Positions 1 through 11,300 of a stretch of DNA of 64,000 bases are shown one piece after another (within the stretch, counting starts at the first letter, position 1; each line of letters begins with the position of its first letter). The stretch lies in contig OZ059894.1 in the NCBI GenBank assembly GCA_964057225.1, forward strand, positions 186,001 to 250,000. Reading direction: 5' to 3'. Made by a program: the position numbers and the translations under genes. The notes under the pieces were generated by a model. It saw nothing but the letters and a program-made list of their open reading frames with translations. It ran no database searches and was not told where the DNA came from. The stretch is from Auanema rhodensis. Its lineage: Eukaryota; Nematoda; Chromadorea; Rhabditida; Rhabditidae.

Positions 1-176
1 ATATGGACATGGGGAATCAAATTTTGAAAACCGCATCTCTTTATCTTTCACGTGAAGCGAGTTACATACCAAGTGCACATCACGTGTACATTTAATTAGC
101 ATAAATTAAAGTTCACGTAAATTTCAAAGTCATGGTTACCATGAACCAATATCAATAAAAATTTGTTTTTAGACTA

Positions 177-308
177 ATATGGACATGAGGAATCTAATTT
201 TGAAAACCGCATCTCTTTATCTTTCACGTGAAGCGAGTTACATACCAAGTGCACATCACGTGTACATTTAATTAGCATAAATTAAAGTTCACGTAAATTT
301 CAAAGTCA
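177..308. repeat. 132-bp truncated monomer (44-bp deletion)
   Basis: The unit runs normally to gttaccatg and then joins directly to ggggaatc of the next unit. The 44 missing bases are unit position 144 through position 11 of the next unit, or the equivalent interval within the repeat. Both breakpoints carry catg (ccatg and acatg), so the event is a deletion between 4-bp direct repeats 44 bp apart. The lost segment contains the A/T tract and the monomer boundary. The unit carries the gagg variant. Confidence 0.92.
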
Positions 309-660
309 TGGTTACCATGGGGAATCTAATTTTGAAAACCGCATCTCTTTATCTTTCACGTGAAGCGAGTTACATACCAAGTGCACATCACGTGTACATT
401 TAATTAGCATAAATTAAAGTTCACGTAAATTTCAAAGACATGGTTACCATGAACCAATATCAATGAAAATTTGTTTTTAGACTAATATGGACATGGGGAA
501 TCTAATTCTGAAAACCGAATCTCTTTATCTTTCACATGAAGCGAGTTACATACCAAGTGCACATCACGTGTACATTTAATTAGCATAAATTAAAGTTCAC
601 GTAAATTTCAAAGACATGGTTACCATGAACCAATATCAATGAAAATTTGTTTTTAGACTA

Positions 661-792
661 ATATGGACATGGGGAATCTAATTCTGAAAACCGAATCTCT
701 TTATCTTTCACATGAAGCGAGTTACATACCAAGTGCACATCACGTGTACATTTAATTAGCATAAATTAAAGTTCACGTAAATTTCAAAGTCA
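661..792. repeat. 132-bp truncated monomer with the same 44-bp deletion
   Basis: The breakpoint is identical to that of the unit at 177: gttaccatg joined to ggggaatc. The 5' part differs from that unit (attctg, ccgaatct, cacatg), while the 3' part matches it. Either one deletion was copied by conversion or unequal exchange between units 484 bp apart, or the catg/catg pair was used twice. These two are the only length variants in the window. Confidence 0.92.
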
Positions 793-1366
793 TGGTTACC
801 ATGGGGAATCTAATTTTGAAAACCGCATCTCTTTATCTTTCACGTGAAGCGAGTTACATACCAAGTGCACATCACGTGTACATTTAATTAGCATAAATTA
901 AAGTTCACGTTAATTTCAAAGTCATGGTTACCATGCACCAATATCAATAAAAATTTGTTTTTAGACTAATATGGACATGGGGAATCTTATTTTGAAAACC
1001 GCATATCTTTATCTTTCACGTGAAGCGAGTTACATACCAAGTGCACATCACGTGTACATTTAATTAGCATAAATTAAAGTTCACGTAAATTTCAAAGTCA
1101 TGGTTACCATGCACCAATATCAATAAAAATTTGTTTTTAGACTAATATGGACATGGGGAATCTTATTTTGAAAACCGCATCTCTTTATCTTTCACGTGAA
1201 GCGAGTTACATACCAAGTGCACATCACGTGTACATTTAATTAGCATAAATTAAAGTTCACGTAAATTTCAAAGTCATGGTTACCATGCACCAATATCAAT
1301 AAAAATTTGTTTTTAGACTAATATGGACATGGGGAATCTAATTTTGAAAACCGCATCTCTTTATCT

Positions 1367-1376
1367 TTCACGTGAA
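1367..1376. other. 10-bp perfect palindrome around CACGTG (unit positions 47-56)
   Basis: The bases ttcacgtgaa equal their own reverse complement. The central CACGTG is a G-box/E-box, the kind of site bound by plant bHLH and bZIP proteins (family knowledge). It is present in nearly all units. I saw it broken in about a dozen: cacatg at 485 and 661, ttttacg in the units at 11881, 19097, 22969, 31593 and 45145, and cacgcg in the units at 25609, 28425, 37577, 41977 and 52537. Binding in vivo is not shown. Confidence 0.8.
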
Positions 1377-1398
1377 GCGAGTTACATACCAAGTGCAC

Positions 1399-1406
1399 AT
1401 CACGTG
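1399..1406. other. ATCACGTG site, matching the RTCACRTG consensus (unit positions 79-86)
   Basis: This second CACGTG of the unit sits in atcacgtg, which fits the budding-yeast CDEI consensus RTCACRTG bound by the bHLH protein Cbf1. It is flanked by gtgcac and tgtaca palindromes, so the stretch at unit positions 73-90 is an imperfect dyad. It is the most constant element I found. The CACGTG core is intact in every unit except the one starting at 25785, where the last G is T (25870). A few units change only the base just before it (cttcacgtg, caacacgtg, cagcacgtg). The similarity to CDEI may be chance; CACGTG is a common site. Confidence 0.7.
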
Positions 1407-1410
1407 TACA

Positions 1411-1430
1411 TTTAATTAGCATAAATTAAA
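1411..1430. other. 7-bp inverted repeat with 6-bp loop (unit positions 91-110)
   Basis: The arm tttaatt (1411-1417) and the arm aattaaa (1424-1430) are perfect reverse complements separated by agcata. The AT-rich hairpin could extrude under torsion, though it is weak. Several sub-families alter one arm or the loop: attcaatt (for example 11529, 16281, 18745), gcaaaaatt (2201, 5545, 10473 and others), ttgaag (34761, 48313, 53065 and others) and tttgatt with cattaatt (61337, 62393). Confidence 0.65.
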
Positions 1431-1450
1431 GTTCACGTAAATTTCAAAGT

Positions 1451-1463
1451 CATGGTTACCATG
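1451..1463. other. Dyad catggt-t-accatg (unit positions 131-143)
   Basis: Six-bp arms catggt and accatg flank a single T. In units with gaacc rather than gcacc (unit position 144 A) and with gtcatgg (position 130 T), the arms extend to seven bp. Units with agacatgg lose that seventh pair. The accatg half is the left breakpoint of the two 44-bp deletions near the window start, so this dyad may also be a break-prone site. Confidence 0.7.
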
Positions 1464-1476
1464 CACCAATATCAAT

Positions 1477-1490
1477 AAAAATTTGTTTTT
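1477..1490. other. A5T3-G-T5 tract at the monomer boundary (unit positions 157-170)
   Basis: The run aaaaattt followed by gttttt is a phased A/T tract of the kind that gives intrinsic curvature and disfavours tight nucleosome wrapping, so it may sit in the linker. In units with atgaaaattt (unit position 157 G) the A run is shortened to four. In units with aaaaaattg the tract becomes A6T2. In atcaataaaa units the sequence also reads AATAAA at unit positions 154-159, but there is no sign of a transcript end. Confidence 0.6.
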
Positions 1491-1496
1491 AGACTA

Positions 1497-2376
1497 ATAT
1501 GGACATGAGGAATCTAATTTTGAAAACCGCATCTCTTTATCTTTCACGTGAAGCGAGTTACATACCAAGTGCACATCACGTGTACATTTAATTAGCATAA
1601 ATTAAAGTTCACGTAAATTTCAAAGTCATGGTTACCATGCACCAATATCAATAAAAATTTGTTTTTAGACTAATATGTACATGGGGAATCTTATTTTGAA
1701 AACCGCATCTCTTTATCTTTCACGTGAAGCGAGTTACATACCAAGTGCACATCACGTGTACATTTAATTAGCATAAATTAAAGTTCACGTAAATTTCAAA
1801 GTCATGGTTACCATGCACCAATATCAATAAAAATTTGTTTTTAGACTAATATGTACATGGGGAATCTTATTTTGAAAACCGCATCTCTTTATCTTTCACG
1901 TGAAGCGAGTTACATACCAAGTGCACATCACGTGTACATTTAATTAGCATAAATTAAAGTTCACGTAAATTTCAAAGTCATGGTTACCATGCACCAATAT
2001 CAATAAAAATTTGTTTTTAGACTAATATGGACATGGGGAATCTAATTTTGAAAACCGCATCTCTTTATCTTTCACGTGAAGCGAGTTACATACCAAGTGC
2101 ACATCACGTGTACATTTAAGTAGCATAAATTAAAGTTCACGTAAATTTCAAAGTCATGGTTACCATGCACCAATATCAATAAAAATTTGTTTTTAGACTA
2201 ATATGGACATGAGGAATCTAATTTTGAAAACCGCATCTCTTTATCTTTCACGTGAAGCGAGTTACATACCAAGTGCACATCACGTGTACATTTAATTAGC
2301 AAAAATTAAAGTTCACGTAAATTTCAAAGTCATGGTTACCATGCACCAATATCAATAAAAATTTGTTTTTAGACTA
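1497..2376. repeat. Five ordinary 176-bp units
   Basis: Units start at 1497 (gagg), 1673 (gtacat with tctt), 1849 (gtacat with tctt), 2025 (taagtagc) and 2201 (gagg with gcaaaaatt). The order gagg, gtacat, plain, gagg+gcaaaaatt is a module that recurs at 5017-5720, 9945-10648, 14345-15048, 17161-17864 and 21561-22264. This suggests shared ancestry before later duplications. Nothing other than satellite is present. Confidence 0.88.
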
Positions 2377-3784
2377 ATATGGACATGGGCAATCTAATTT
2401 TGAAAACCGCATCTCTTTATCTTTCACGTGAAGCGAGTTACATACCAAGTGCACATCACGTGTACATTTAATTAGCATAAATTAAAGTTCACGTAAATTT
2501 CAAAGTCATGGTTACCATGCACCAATATCAATAAAAATTTGTTTTTAGACTAATATGGACATGGGGAATCCAATTTTGAAAACCGCATCTCTTTATCTTT
2601 CACGTGAAGCGAGTTACATACCAAGTGCACATCACGTGTACATTTAATTAGCATAAATTAAAGTTCACGTAAATTTCAAAGTCATGGTTACCATGAACCA
2701 ATATCAATGAAAATTTGTTTTTAGACTAATATGGACATGGGGAATCTAATTTTGAAAACGGCATATCTTTATCTTTCACGTGAAGCGAGTTACATACCAA
2801 GTGCACATCACGTGTACATTTAATTAGCATAAATTAAAGTTCACGTAAATTTCAAAGTCATGGTTACCATGAACCAATATCAATAAAAATTTGTTTTTAG
2901 ACTAATATGGACATGGGGAATCTTATTTTGAAAACCGCATCTCTTTATCTTTCACGTGAAGCGAGTTACATACCAAGTGCACATCACGTGTACATTTAAT
3001 TAGCATAAATTAAAGTTCACGTAAATTTCAAAGTCATGGTTACCATGAACCAATATCAATGAAAATTTGTTTTTAGACTAATATGGACATGGGCAATCTA
3101 ATTTTGAAAACCGCATCTCTTTATCTTTCACGTGAAGCGAGTTACATACCAAGTGCACATCACGTGTACATTTAATTAGCATAAATTAAAGTTCACGTAA
3201 ATTTCAAAGTCATGGTTACCATGCACCAATATCAATAAAAATTTGTTTTTAGACTAATATGGACATGGGGAATCCAATTTTGAAAACCGCATCTCTTTAT
3301 CTTTCACGTGAAGCGAGTTACATACCAAGTGCACATCACGTGTACATTTAATTAGCATAAATTAAAGTTCACGTAAATTTCAAAGTCATGGTTACCATGA
3401 ACCAATATCAATGAAAATTTGTTTTTAGACTAATATGGACATGGGGAATCTAATTTTGAAAACGGCATATCTTTATCTTTCACGTGAAGCGAGTTACATA
3501 CCAAGTGCACATCACGTGTACATTTAATTAGCATAAATTAAAGTTCACGTAAATTTCAAAGTCATGGTTACCATGAACCAATATCAATAAAAATTTGTTT
3601 TTAGACTAATATGGACATGGGGAATCTTATTTTGAAAACCGCATCTCTTTATCTTTCACGTGAAGCGAGTTACATACCAAGTGCACATCACGTGTACATT
3701 TAATTAGCATAAATTAAAGTTCACGTAAATTTCAAAGTCATGGTTACCATGAACCAATATCAATGAAAATTTGTTTTTAGACTA
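2377..3784. repeat. Perfect 4-monomer (704-bp) tandem duplication
   Basis: Copy 1 is 2377-3080 and copy 2 is 3081-3784. The four units in order are gggcaatc; tcca with gaacc/atga; aacggcatat with gaacc; and tctt with gaacc/atga. I see no difference between the copies. The variants gggcaatc and aacggcatat occur nowhere else in the window, so this is a recent, private duplication. It was made in register, since unit length is preserved. Confidence 0.9.
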
Positions 3785-4312
3785 ATATGGACATGGGGAA
3801 TCCAATTTTGAAAACCGCATCTTTTTATCTTTCACGTGAAGCGAGTTACATACCAAGTGCACATCACGTGTACATTTAATTAGCATAAATTAAAGTTCAC
3901 GTAAATTTCAAAGTCATGGTTACCATGAACCAATATCAATAAAAATTTGTTTTTAGACTAATATGGACATGGGGAATCTAATTTTGAAAACCGCATCTCT
4001 TTATCTTTCACGTGAAGCGAGTTACATACCAAGTGCACATCACGTGTACATTTAATTAGCATAAATTAAAGTTCACGTAAATTTCAAAGTCATGGTTACC
4101 ATGCACCAATATCAATAAAAATTTGTTTTTAGACTAATATGGACATGGGGAATCTAATTTTGAAAACCGCATCTCATTATCTTTCACGTGAAGCGAGTTA
4201 CATACCAAGTGCACATCACGTGTACATTTAATTAGCATAAATTAAAGTTCACGTAAATTTCAAAGTCATGGTTACCATGCACCAATATCAATAAAAATTT
4301 GTTTTTAGACTA

Positions 4313-5016
4313 ATATGGACATGGGGAATCTAATTTTGAAAACCGCATCTCTTTATCTTTCACGTGATGCGAGTTACATACCAAGTGCACATCACGTGTA
4401 CATTTAATTAGCATAAATTAAAGTTCACGTAAATTTCAAAGTCATGGTTACCATGAACCAATATCAATGAAAATTTGTTTTTAGACTAATATGGACATAG
4501 GGAATCAAATTTTGAAAACCGCATCTCTTTATCTTTCACGTGAAGCGAGTTACATACCAAGTGCACTTCACGTGTACATTTAATTAGCATAAATTAAAGT
4601 TCACGTAAATTTCAAAGTCATGGTTACCATGAACCAATATCAATAAAAATTTGTTTTTAGACTAATATGGACATGGGGAATCTTATTTTGAAAACCGCAT
4701 CTTTTTATCTTTCACGTGAAGCGAGTTACATACCAAGTGCACATCACGTGTACATTTAATTAGCATAAATTAAAGTTCACGTAAATTTCAAAGTCATGGT
4801 TACCATGAACCAATATCAATGAAAATTTGTTTTTAGACTAATATGGACATGGGGAATCCAATTTTGAAAACCGCATCTCTTTATCTTTCACGTGAAGCGA
4901 GTTACATTCCAAGTGCACTTCACGTGTACATTTAATTAGCATAAATTAAAGTTCACGTAAATTTCAAAGTCATGGTTACCATGCACCAATATCAATAAAA
5001 ATTTGTTTTTAGACTA
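4313..5016. repeat. Four-unit module, copy 1 (17-monomer spacing)
   Basis: The units at 4313, 4489, 4665 and 4841 carry the rare markers cgtgatgcga, acatagggaatcaaa, gcacttcacg and cattcc. All four reappear in the same order at 7305, 7481, 7657 and 7833. The 13 units in between do not follow the same pattern, so the remaining period of the old 17-monomer repeat has been overwritten. Confidence 0.85.
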
Positions 5017-7304
5017 ATATGGACATGAGGAATCTAATTTTGAAAACCGCATCTCTTTATCTTTCACGTGAAGCGAGTTACATACCAAGTGCACATCACG
5101 TGTACATTTAATTAGCATAAATTAAAGTTCACGTAAATTTCAAAGTCATGGTTACCATGCACCAATATCAATAAAAATTTGTTTTTAGACTAATATGTAC
5201 ATGGGGAATCTTATTTTGAAAACCGCATCTCTTTATCTTTCACGTGAAGCGAGTTACATACCAAGTGCACATCACGTGTACATTTAATTAGCATAAATTA
5301 AAGTTCACGTAAATTTCAAAGTCATGGTTACCATGCACCAATATCAATAAAAATTTGTTTTTAGACTAATATGGACATGGGGAATCTAATTTTGAAAACC
5401 GCATCTCTTTATCTTTCACGTGAAGCGAGTTACATACCAAGTGCACATCACGTGTACATTTAATTAGCATAAATTAAAGTTCACGTAAATTTCAAAGTCA
5501 TGGTTACCATGCACCAATATCAATAAAAATTTGTTTTTAGACTAATATGGACATGAGGAATCTAATTTTGAAAACCGCATCTCTTTATCTTTCACGTGAA
5601 GCGAGTTACATACCAAGTGCACATCACGTGTACATTTAATTAGCAAAAATTAAAGTTCACGTAAATTTCAAAGTCATGGTTACCATGCACCAATATCAAT
5701 AAAAATTTGTTTTTAGACTAATATGGACATGGGAAATCTAATTTTGAAAACCGCATCTCTTTATCTTTCACGTGAAGCGAGTTACATACCAAGTGCACAT
5801 CACGTGTACATTTAATTAGCATAAATTAAAGTTCACGTAAATTTCAAAGTCATGGTTACCATGCACCAATATCAATAAAAATTTGTTTTTAGACTAATAT
5901 GGACATGGGGAATCCAATTTTGAAAACCGCATCTCTTTATCTTTCACGTGAAGCGAGTTACATACCAAGTGCACATCACGTGTACATTTAATTAGCATAA
6001 ATTAAAGTTCACGTAAATTTCAAAGTCATGGTTACCATGAACCAATATCAATAAAAATTTGTTTTTAGACTAATATGGACATGGGGAATCTAATTTTAAA
6101 AACCGCATCTCTTTATCTTTCACGTGAAGCGAGTTACATACCAAGTGCACATCACGTGTACATTTAATAAGCATAAATTAAAGTTCACGTAAATTTCAAA
6201 GTCATGGTTACCATGCACCAATATCAATAAAAATTTGTTTATAGACTAATATGGACATGGGGAATCTAATTTTGAAAACCGCATCTCTTTATCTTTCACG
6301 TGAAGCGAGTTACATACCAAGTGCACATCACGTGTACATTTAATTAGCATAAATTAAAGTTCACGTAAATTTCAAAGTCATGGTTACCATGAACCAATAT
6401 CAATAAAAATTTGTTTTTAGACTAATATGGACATGGGGAATCAAATTTTGAAAACCGCATCTCTTTATCTTTCACGTGAAGCGAGTTACATACCAAGTGC
6501 ACATCACGTGTACATTTAATTAGCATAAATTAAAGTTCACGTAAATTTCAAAGTCATGGTTACCATGAACCAATATCAATAAAAATTTGTTTTTAGACTA
6601 ATATGGACATGGGGAATCTAATTTTGAAAACCGCATCTCTTTATCTTTCACGTGAAGCGAGTTACATACCAAGTGCACATCACGTGTACATTTAATTAGC
6701 ATAAATTAAAGTTCACGTAAATTTCAAAGTCATGGTTACCATGCACCAATATCAATAAAAATTTGTTTTTAGACTAATATGGACATGGGGAATCTAATTT
6801 TGAAAACCGCATCTCTTTATCTTTCACGTGAAGCGAGTTACATACCAAGTGCACATCACGTGTACATTTAATTAGCATAAATTAAAGTTCACGTAAATTT
6901 CAAAGTCATGGTTACCATGCACCAATATCAATAAAAATTTGTTTTTAGACTAATATGAACATGGGGAATCTAATTCTGAAAACCGAATCTCTTTATCTTT
7001 CACGTGAAGCGAGTTACATACCAAGTGCACATCACGTGTACATTTAATTAGCATAAATTAAAGTTCACGTAAATTTCAAAGTCATGGTTACCATGAACCA
7101 ATATCAATAAAAGTTTGTTTTTAGACTAATATGGACATGGGGAATCAAATTTTGAAAACCGCATCTCTTTATCTTTCACGTGAAGCGAGTTACATACCAA
7201 GTGCACATCACGTGTACATTTAATTAGCATAAATTAAAGTTCACGTAAATTTCAAAGTCATGGTTACCATGCACCAATATCAATAAAAATTTGTTTTTAG
7301 ACTA

Positions 7305-8008
7305 ATATGGACATGGGGAATCTAATTTTGAAAACCGCATCTCTTTATCTTTCACGTGATGCGAGTTACATACCAAGTGCACATCACGTGTACATTTAAT
7401 TAGCATAAATTAAAGTTCACGTAAATTTCAAAGTCATGGTTACCATGAACCAATATCAATGAAAATTTGTTTTTAGACTAATATGGACATAGGGAATCAA
7501 ATTTTGAAAACCGCATCTCTTTATCTTTCACGTGAAGCGAGTTACATACCAAGTGCACTTCACGTGTACATTTAATTAGCATAAATTAAAGTTCACGTAA
7601 ATTTCAAAGTCATGGTTACCATAAACCAATATCAATAAAAATTTGTTTTTAGACTAATATGGACATGGGGAATCTTATTTTGAAAACCGCATCTCTTTAT
7701 CTTTCACGTGAAGCGAGTTACATACCAAGTGCACATCACGTGTACATTTAATTAGCATAAATTAAAGTTCACGTAAATTTCAAAGTCATGGTTACCATGA
7801 ACCAATATCAATGAAAATTTGTTTATAGACTAATATGGACATGGGGAATCCAATTTTGAAAACCGCATCTCTTTATCTTTCACGTGAAGCGAGTTACATT
7901 CCAAGTGCACTTCACGTGTACATTTAATTAGCATAAATTAAAGTTCACGTAAATTTCAAAGTCATGGTTACCATAAACCAATATCAATAAAAATTTGTTT
8001 TTAGACTA
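7305..8008. repeat. Four-unit module, copy 2 (17-monomer spacing)
   Basis: This matches 4313-5016 at every rare marker. It has its own changes: accataaacc in the units at 7481 and 7833, and tttatag in the unit at 7657. The accataaacc state seems to have arisen once and spread to two units two apart, which looks like local conversion. Confidence 0.83.
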
Positions 8009-8360
8009 ATATGGACATGGGGAATCTAATTTTGAAAACCGCATATCTTTATCTTTCACGTGAAGCGAGTTACATACCAAGTGCACATCACGTGTACATT
8101 TAATTAGCATAAATTAAAGTTCACGTAAATTTCAAAGTCATGGTTACCATGAACCAATATCAATAAAAATTTGTTTTTAGACTAATATGGACATGGGGAA
8201 TCTAATTTTGAAAACCGCATCTCTTTATCTTTCACGTGAAGCGAGTTACATACCAAGTGCACATCACGTGTACATTTAATTAGCATAAATTAAAGTTCAC
8301 GTAAATTTCAAAGACATGGTTACCATGAACCAATATCAATGAAAATTTGTTTTTAGACTA

Positions 8361-11300
8361 ATATGGACATGGGGAATCCAATTTTGAAAACCGCATCTCT
8401 TTATCTTTCACGTGAAGCGAGTTACATTCCAAGTGCACATCACGTGTACATTTAATTAGCATAAATTAAAGTTCACGTAAACTTCAAAGTCATGGTTACC
8501 ATGCACCAATATCAATAAAAATTTGTTTTTAGACTAATATGGACATGGGGAATCTTATTTTGAAAACCGCATCTCTTTATCTTTCACGTGAAGCGAGTTA
8601 CACACCAAGTGCACATCACGTGTACATTTAATTAGCATAAATTAAAGTTCACGTAAATTTCAAAGTCATGGTTACCATGCACCAATATCAATAAAAATTT
8701 GTTTTTAGACTAATATGGACATGGGGAATCTAATTTTGAAAACCGCATCTCTTTATCTTTCACGTGAAGCGAGTTACATACCAAGTGCACATCACGTGTA
8801 CATTTAATTAGCATAAAGTAAAGTTCACGTAAATTTCAAAGTCATGGTTATCATGCACCAATATCAATAAAAATTTGTTTTTAGACTAATATGGACATGG
8901 GGAATCTAATTTTGAAAACCGCATCTCTCTATCTTTCACGTGAAGCGAGTTACATACCAAGTGCACATCACGTGTACATTTAATTAGCATAAATTAAAGT
9001 TCACGTAAATTTCAAAGTCATGGTTACCATGCACCAATATCAATAAAAATTTGTTTTTAGACTAATATGGACATGAGGAATCTAATTTTGAAAACCGCAT
9101 CTCTTTATCTTTCACGTGAAGCGAGTTACATACCAAGTGCACATCACGTGTACATTTAATTAGCATAAATTAAAGTTCACGTAAATTTCAAAGTCATCGT
9201 TACCATGCACCAATATCAATAAATATTTGTTTTTAGACTAATATGGACATGGGGAATCTAATTTTGAAAACCGCATCTCTTTATCTTTCACGTGAAGCGA
9301 GTTACATACCAAGTGCACATCACGTGTACATTTAATTAGCATAAATTAAAGTTCACGTAAATTTCAAAGTCATGGTTACCATGCACCAATATCAATAAAA
9401 AATTGTTTTTAGACTAATATGGACATGGGGAATCTAATTTTGAAAACCGCATCTCTTTATCTTTCACGTGAAGCGAGTTACATACCAAGTGCACATCACG
9501 TGTACATTTAATTAGCATAAATTAAAGTTCACGTTAATTTCAAAGTCATGGTTACCATGCACCAATATCAATAAAAATTTGTTTTTAGACTAATATGGAC
9601 ATGGGGAATCTTATTTTGAAAACCGCATATCTTTATCTTTCACGTGAAGCGAGTTACATACCAAGTGCACATCACGTGTACATTTAATTAGCATAAATTA
9701 AAGTTCACGTAAACTTCAAAGTCATGGTTACCATGCACCAATATCAATAAAAATTTGTTTTTAGACTAATATGGACATGGGGAATCTTATTTTGAAAACC
9801 GCATCTCTTTATCTTTCACGTGAAGCGAGTTACATACCAAGTGCACATCACGTGTACATTTAATTAGCATAAATTAAAGTTCACGTAAATTTCAAAGTCA
9901 TGGTTACCATGCACCAATATCAATAAAAATTTGTTTTTAGACTAATATGGACATGAGGAATCTAGTTTTGAAAACCGCATCTCTTTATCTTTCACGTGAA
10001 GCGAGTTACATACCAAGTGCACATCACGTGTACATTTAATTAGCATAAATTAAAGTTCACGTAAATTTCAAAGTCATGGTTACCATGCACCAATATCAAT
10101 AAAAATTTGTTTTTAGACTAATATGTACATGGGGAATCTTATTTTGAAAACCGCATCTCTTTATCTTTCACGTGAAGCGAGTTACATACCAAGTGCACAT
10201 CACGTGTACATTTAATTAGCATAAATTAAAGTTCACGTAAATTTCAAAGTCATGGTTACCATGCACCAATATCAATAAAAATTTGTTTTTAGACTAATAT
10301 GGACATGGGGAATCTAATTTTGAAAACCGCATCTCTTTATCTTTCACGTGAAGCGAGTTACATACCAAGTGCACATCACGTGTACATTTAATTAGCATAA
10401 ATTAAAGTTCACGTAAATTTCAAAGTCATGGTTACCATGCACCAATATCAATAAAAATTTGTTTTTAGACTAATATGGACATGAGGAATCTAATTTTGAA
10501 AACCGCATCTCTTTATCTTTCACGTGAAGCGAGTTACATACCAAGTGCACATCACGTGTACATTTAATTAGCAAAAATTAAAGTTCACGTAAATTTCAAA
10601 GTCATGGTTACCATGAACCAATATCAATAAAAATTTGTTTTTAGACTAATATGGACATGGGGAATCTAATTTTGAAAACCGCATCTCTTTATCTTTCACG
10701 TGAAGCGAGTTACATACCAAGTGCACATCACGTGTACATTTAATTAGCATAAATTAAAGTTCACGTAAATTTCAAAGTCATGGTTACCATGCACCAATAT
10801 CAATAAAAATTTGTTTTTAGACTAATATGGACATGGGGAATCTAATTTTGAAAACCGCATCTCTTTATCTTTCACGTGAAGCGAGTTACATACCAAGTGC
10901 ACATCACGTGTACATTTAATTAGCATAAATTAAAGTTCACGTAAATTTCAAAGTCATGGTTACCATGCACCAATATCAATAAAAATTTGTTTTTAGACTA
11001 ATATGGACATGAGGAATCTAATTTTGAAAACCGCATCTCTTTATCTTTCACGTGAAGCGAGTTACATACCAAGTGCACATCACGTGTACATTTAATTAGC
11101 AAAAATTAAAGTTCACGTAAATTTCAAAGTCATGGTTACCATGCACCAATATCAATAAAAATTTGTTTTTAGACTAATATGGACATGGGAAATCTAATTT
11201 TGAAAACCGCATCTCTTTATCTTTCACGTGAAGCGAGTTACATACCAAGTGCACATCACGTGTACATTTAATTAGCATAAATTAAAGTTCACGTAAATTT

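Larger units (their letters stand above)
1..1496. repeat. Left section: nine units including two shortened ones
   Basis: Units start at 1, 177, 309, 485, 661, 793, 969, 1145 and 1321. Those at 177 and 661 are only 132 bp. The units at 485 and 661 share an otherwise rare haplotype (attctg, ccgaatct, cacatgaag). Part of that haplotype (attctg and ccgaatct, without cacatg) recurs only in the unit at 6953. The section shows a 484-bp spacing between the two shortened units (132+176+176). No gene or foreign sequence is present. Confidence 0.9.
1321..1496. repeat. Reference monomer identical to the consensus used here
   Basis: I chose this unit as the reference because it carries the commonest base at every site I tracked. 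It begins atatggacatggggaatcta and ends gtttttagacta. The unit start is an arbitrary phase. Fixed landmarks in unit positions are: 10-bp palindrome 47-56, CACGTG at 49-54 and 81-86, inverted repeat 91-97/104-110, third TCACGT at 113-118, dyad 131-143, and A/T tract 157-170. The main alternative states are gtacat, gaacat or ggagat at 5-10, gagg or ggga at 11-14, tt/aa/ca at 19-20, catat at 35-39, aaac at 119-122, agaca at 128-132, gaacc at 143-147 and atga at 155-158. Confidence 0.95.
3785..8360. repeat. 26 diverse units with a 4-unit module repeated 2,992 bp apart
   Basis: This stretch is less regular than those downstream. The module at 4313-5016 (gatgcg; acataggg+tcaa+gcacttcac; tctt; tcca+cattcc+gcacttcac) recurs at 7305-8008, exactly 17 units later. 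The two copies differ by a few substitutions: accataaacc in two units of copy 2, atcttttta against atctcttta, and tttatag. Other private changes include catctcatta (unit 4137), taataagc (unit 6073) and the gaacat/attctg unit at 6953. The higher divergence suggests an older or less often homogenised part of the array. There is no gene. Confidence 0.85.

Noticed and set aside
177-792. Insertion of a mobile element at the short units
   Set aside because: The length change is a loss of 44 bp with no foreign bases, terminal repeats or target duplication. A microhomology deletion explains it fully.
1367-1406. G-box promoter elements
   Set aside because: CACGTG occurs about twice per unit across 64 kb with no downstream gene or TATA-initiator arrangement. 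I report it as a structural or binding motif of the satellite instead.
1477-1490. Terminator or polyadenylation signal (AATAAA followed by a T run)
   Set aside because: It is part of every monomer with ataaaa, in an array without genes. The motif is expected in AT-rich DNA, and many units lack it (atgaaa).
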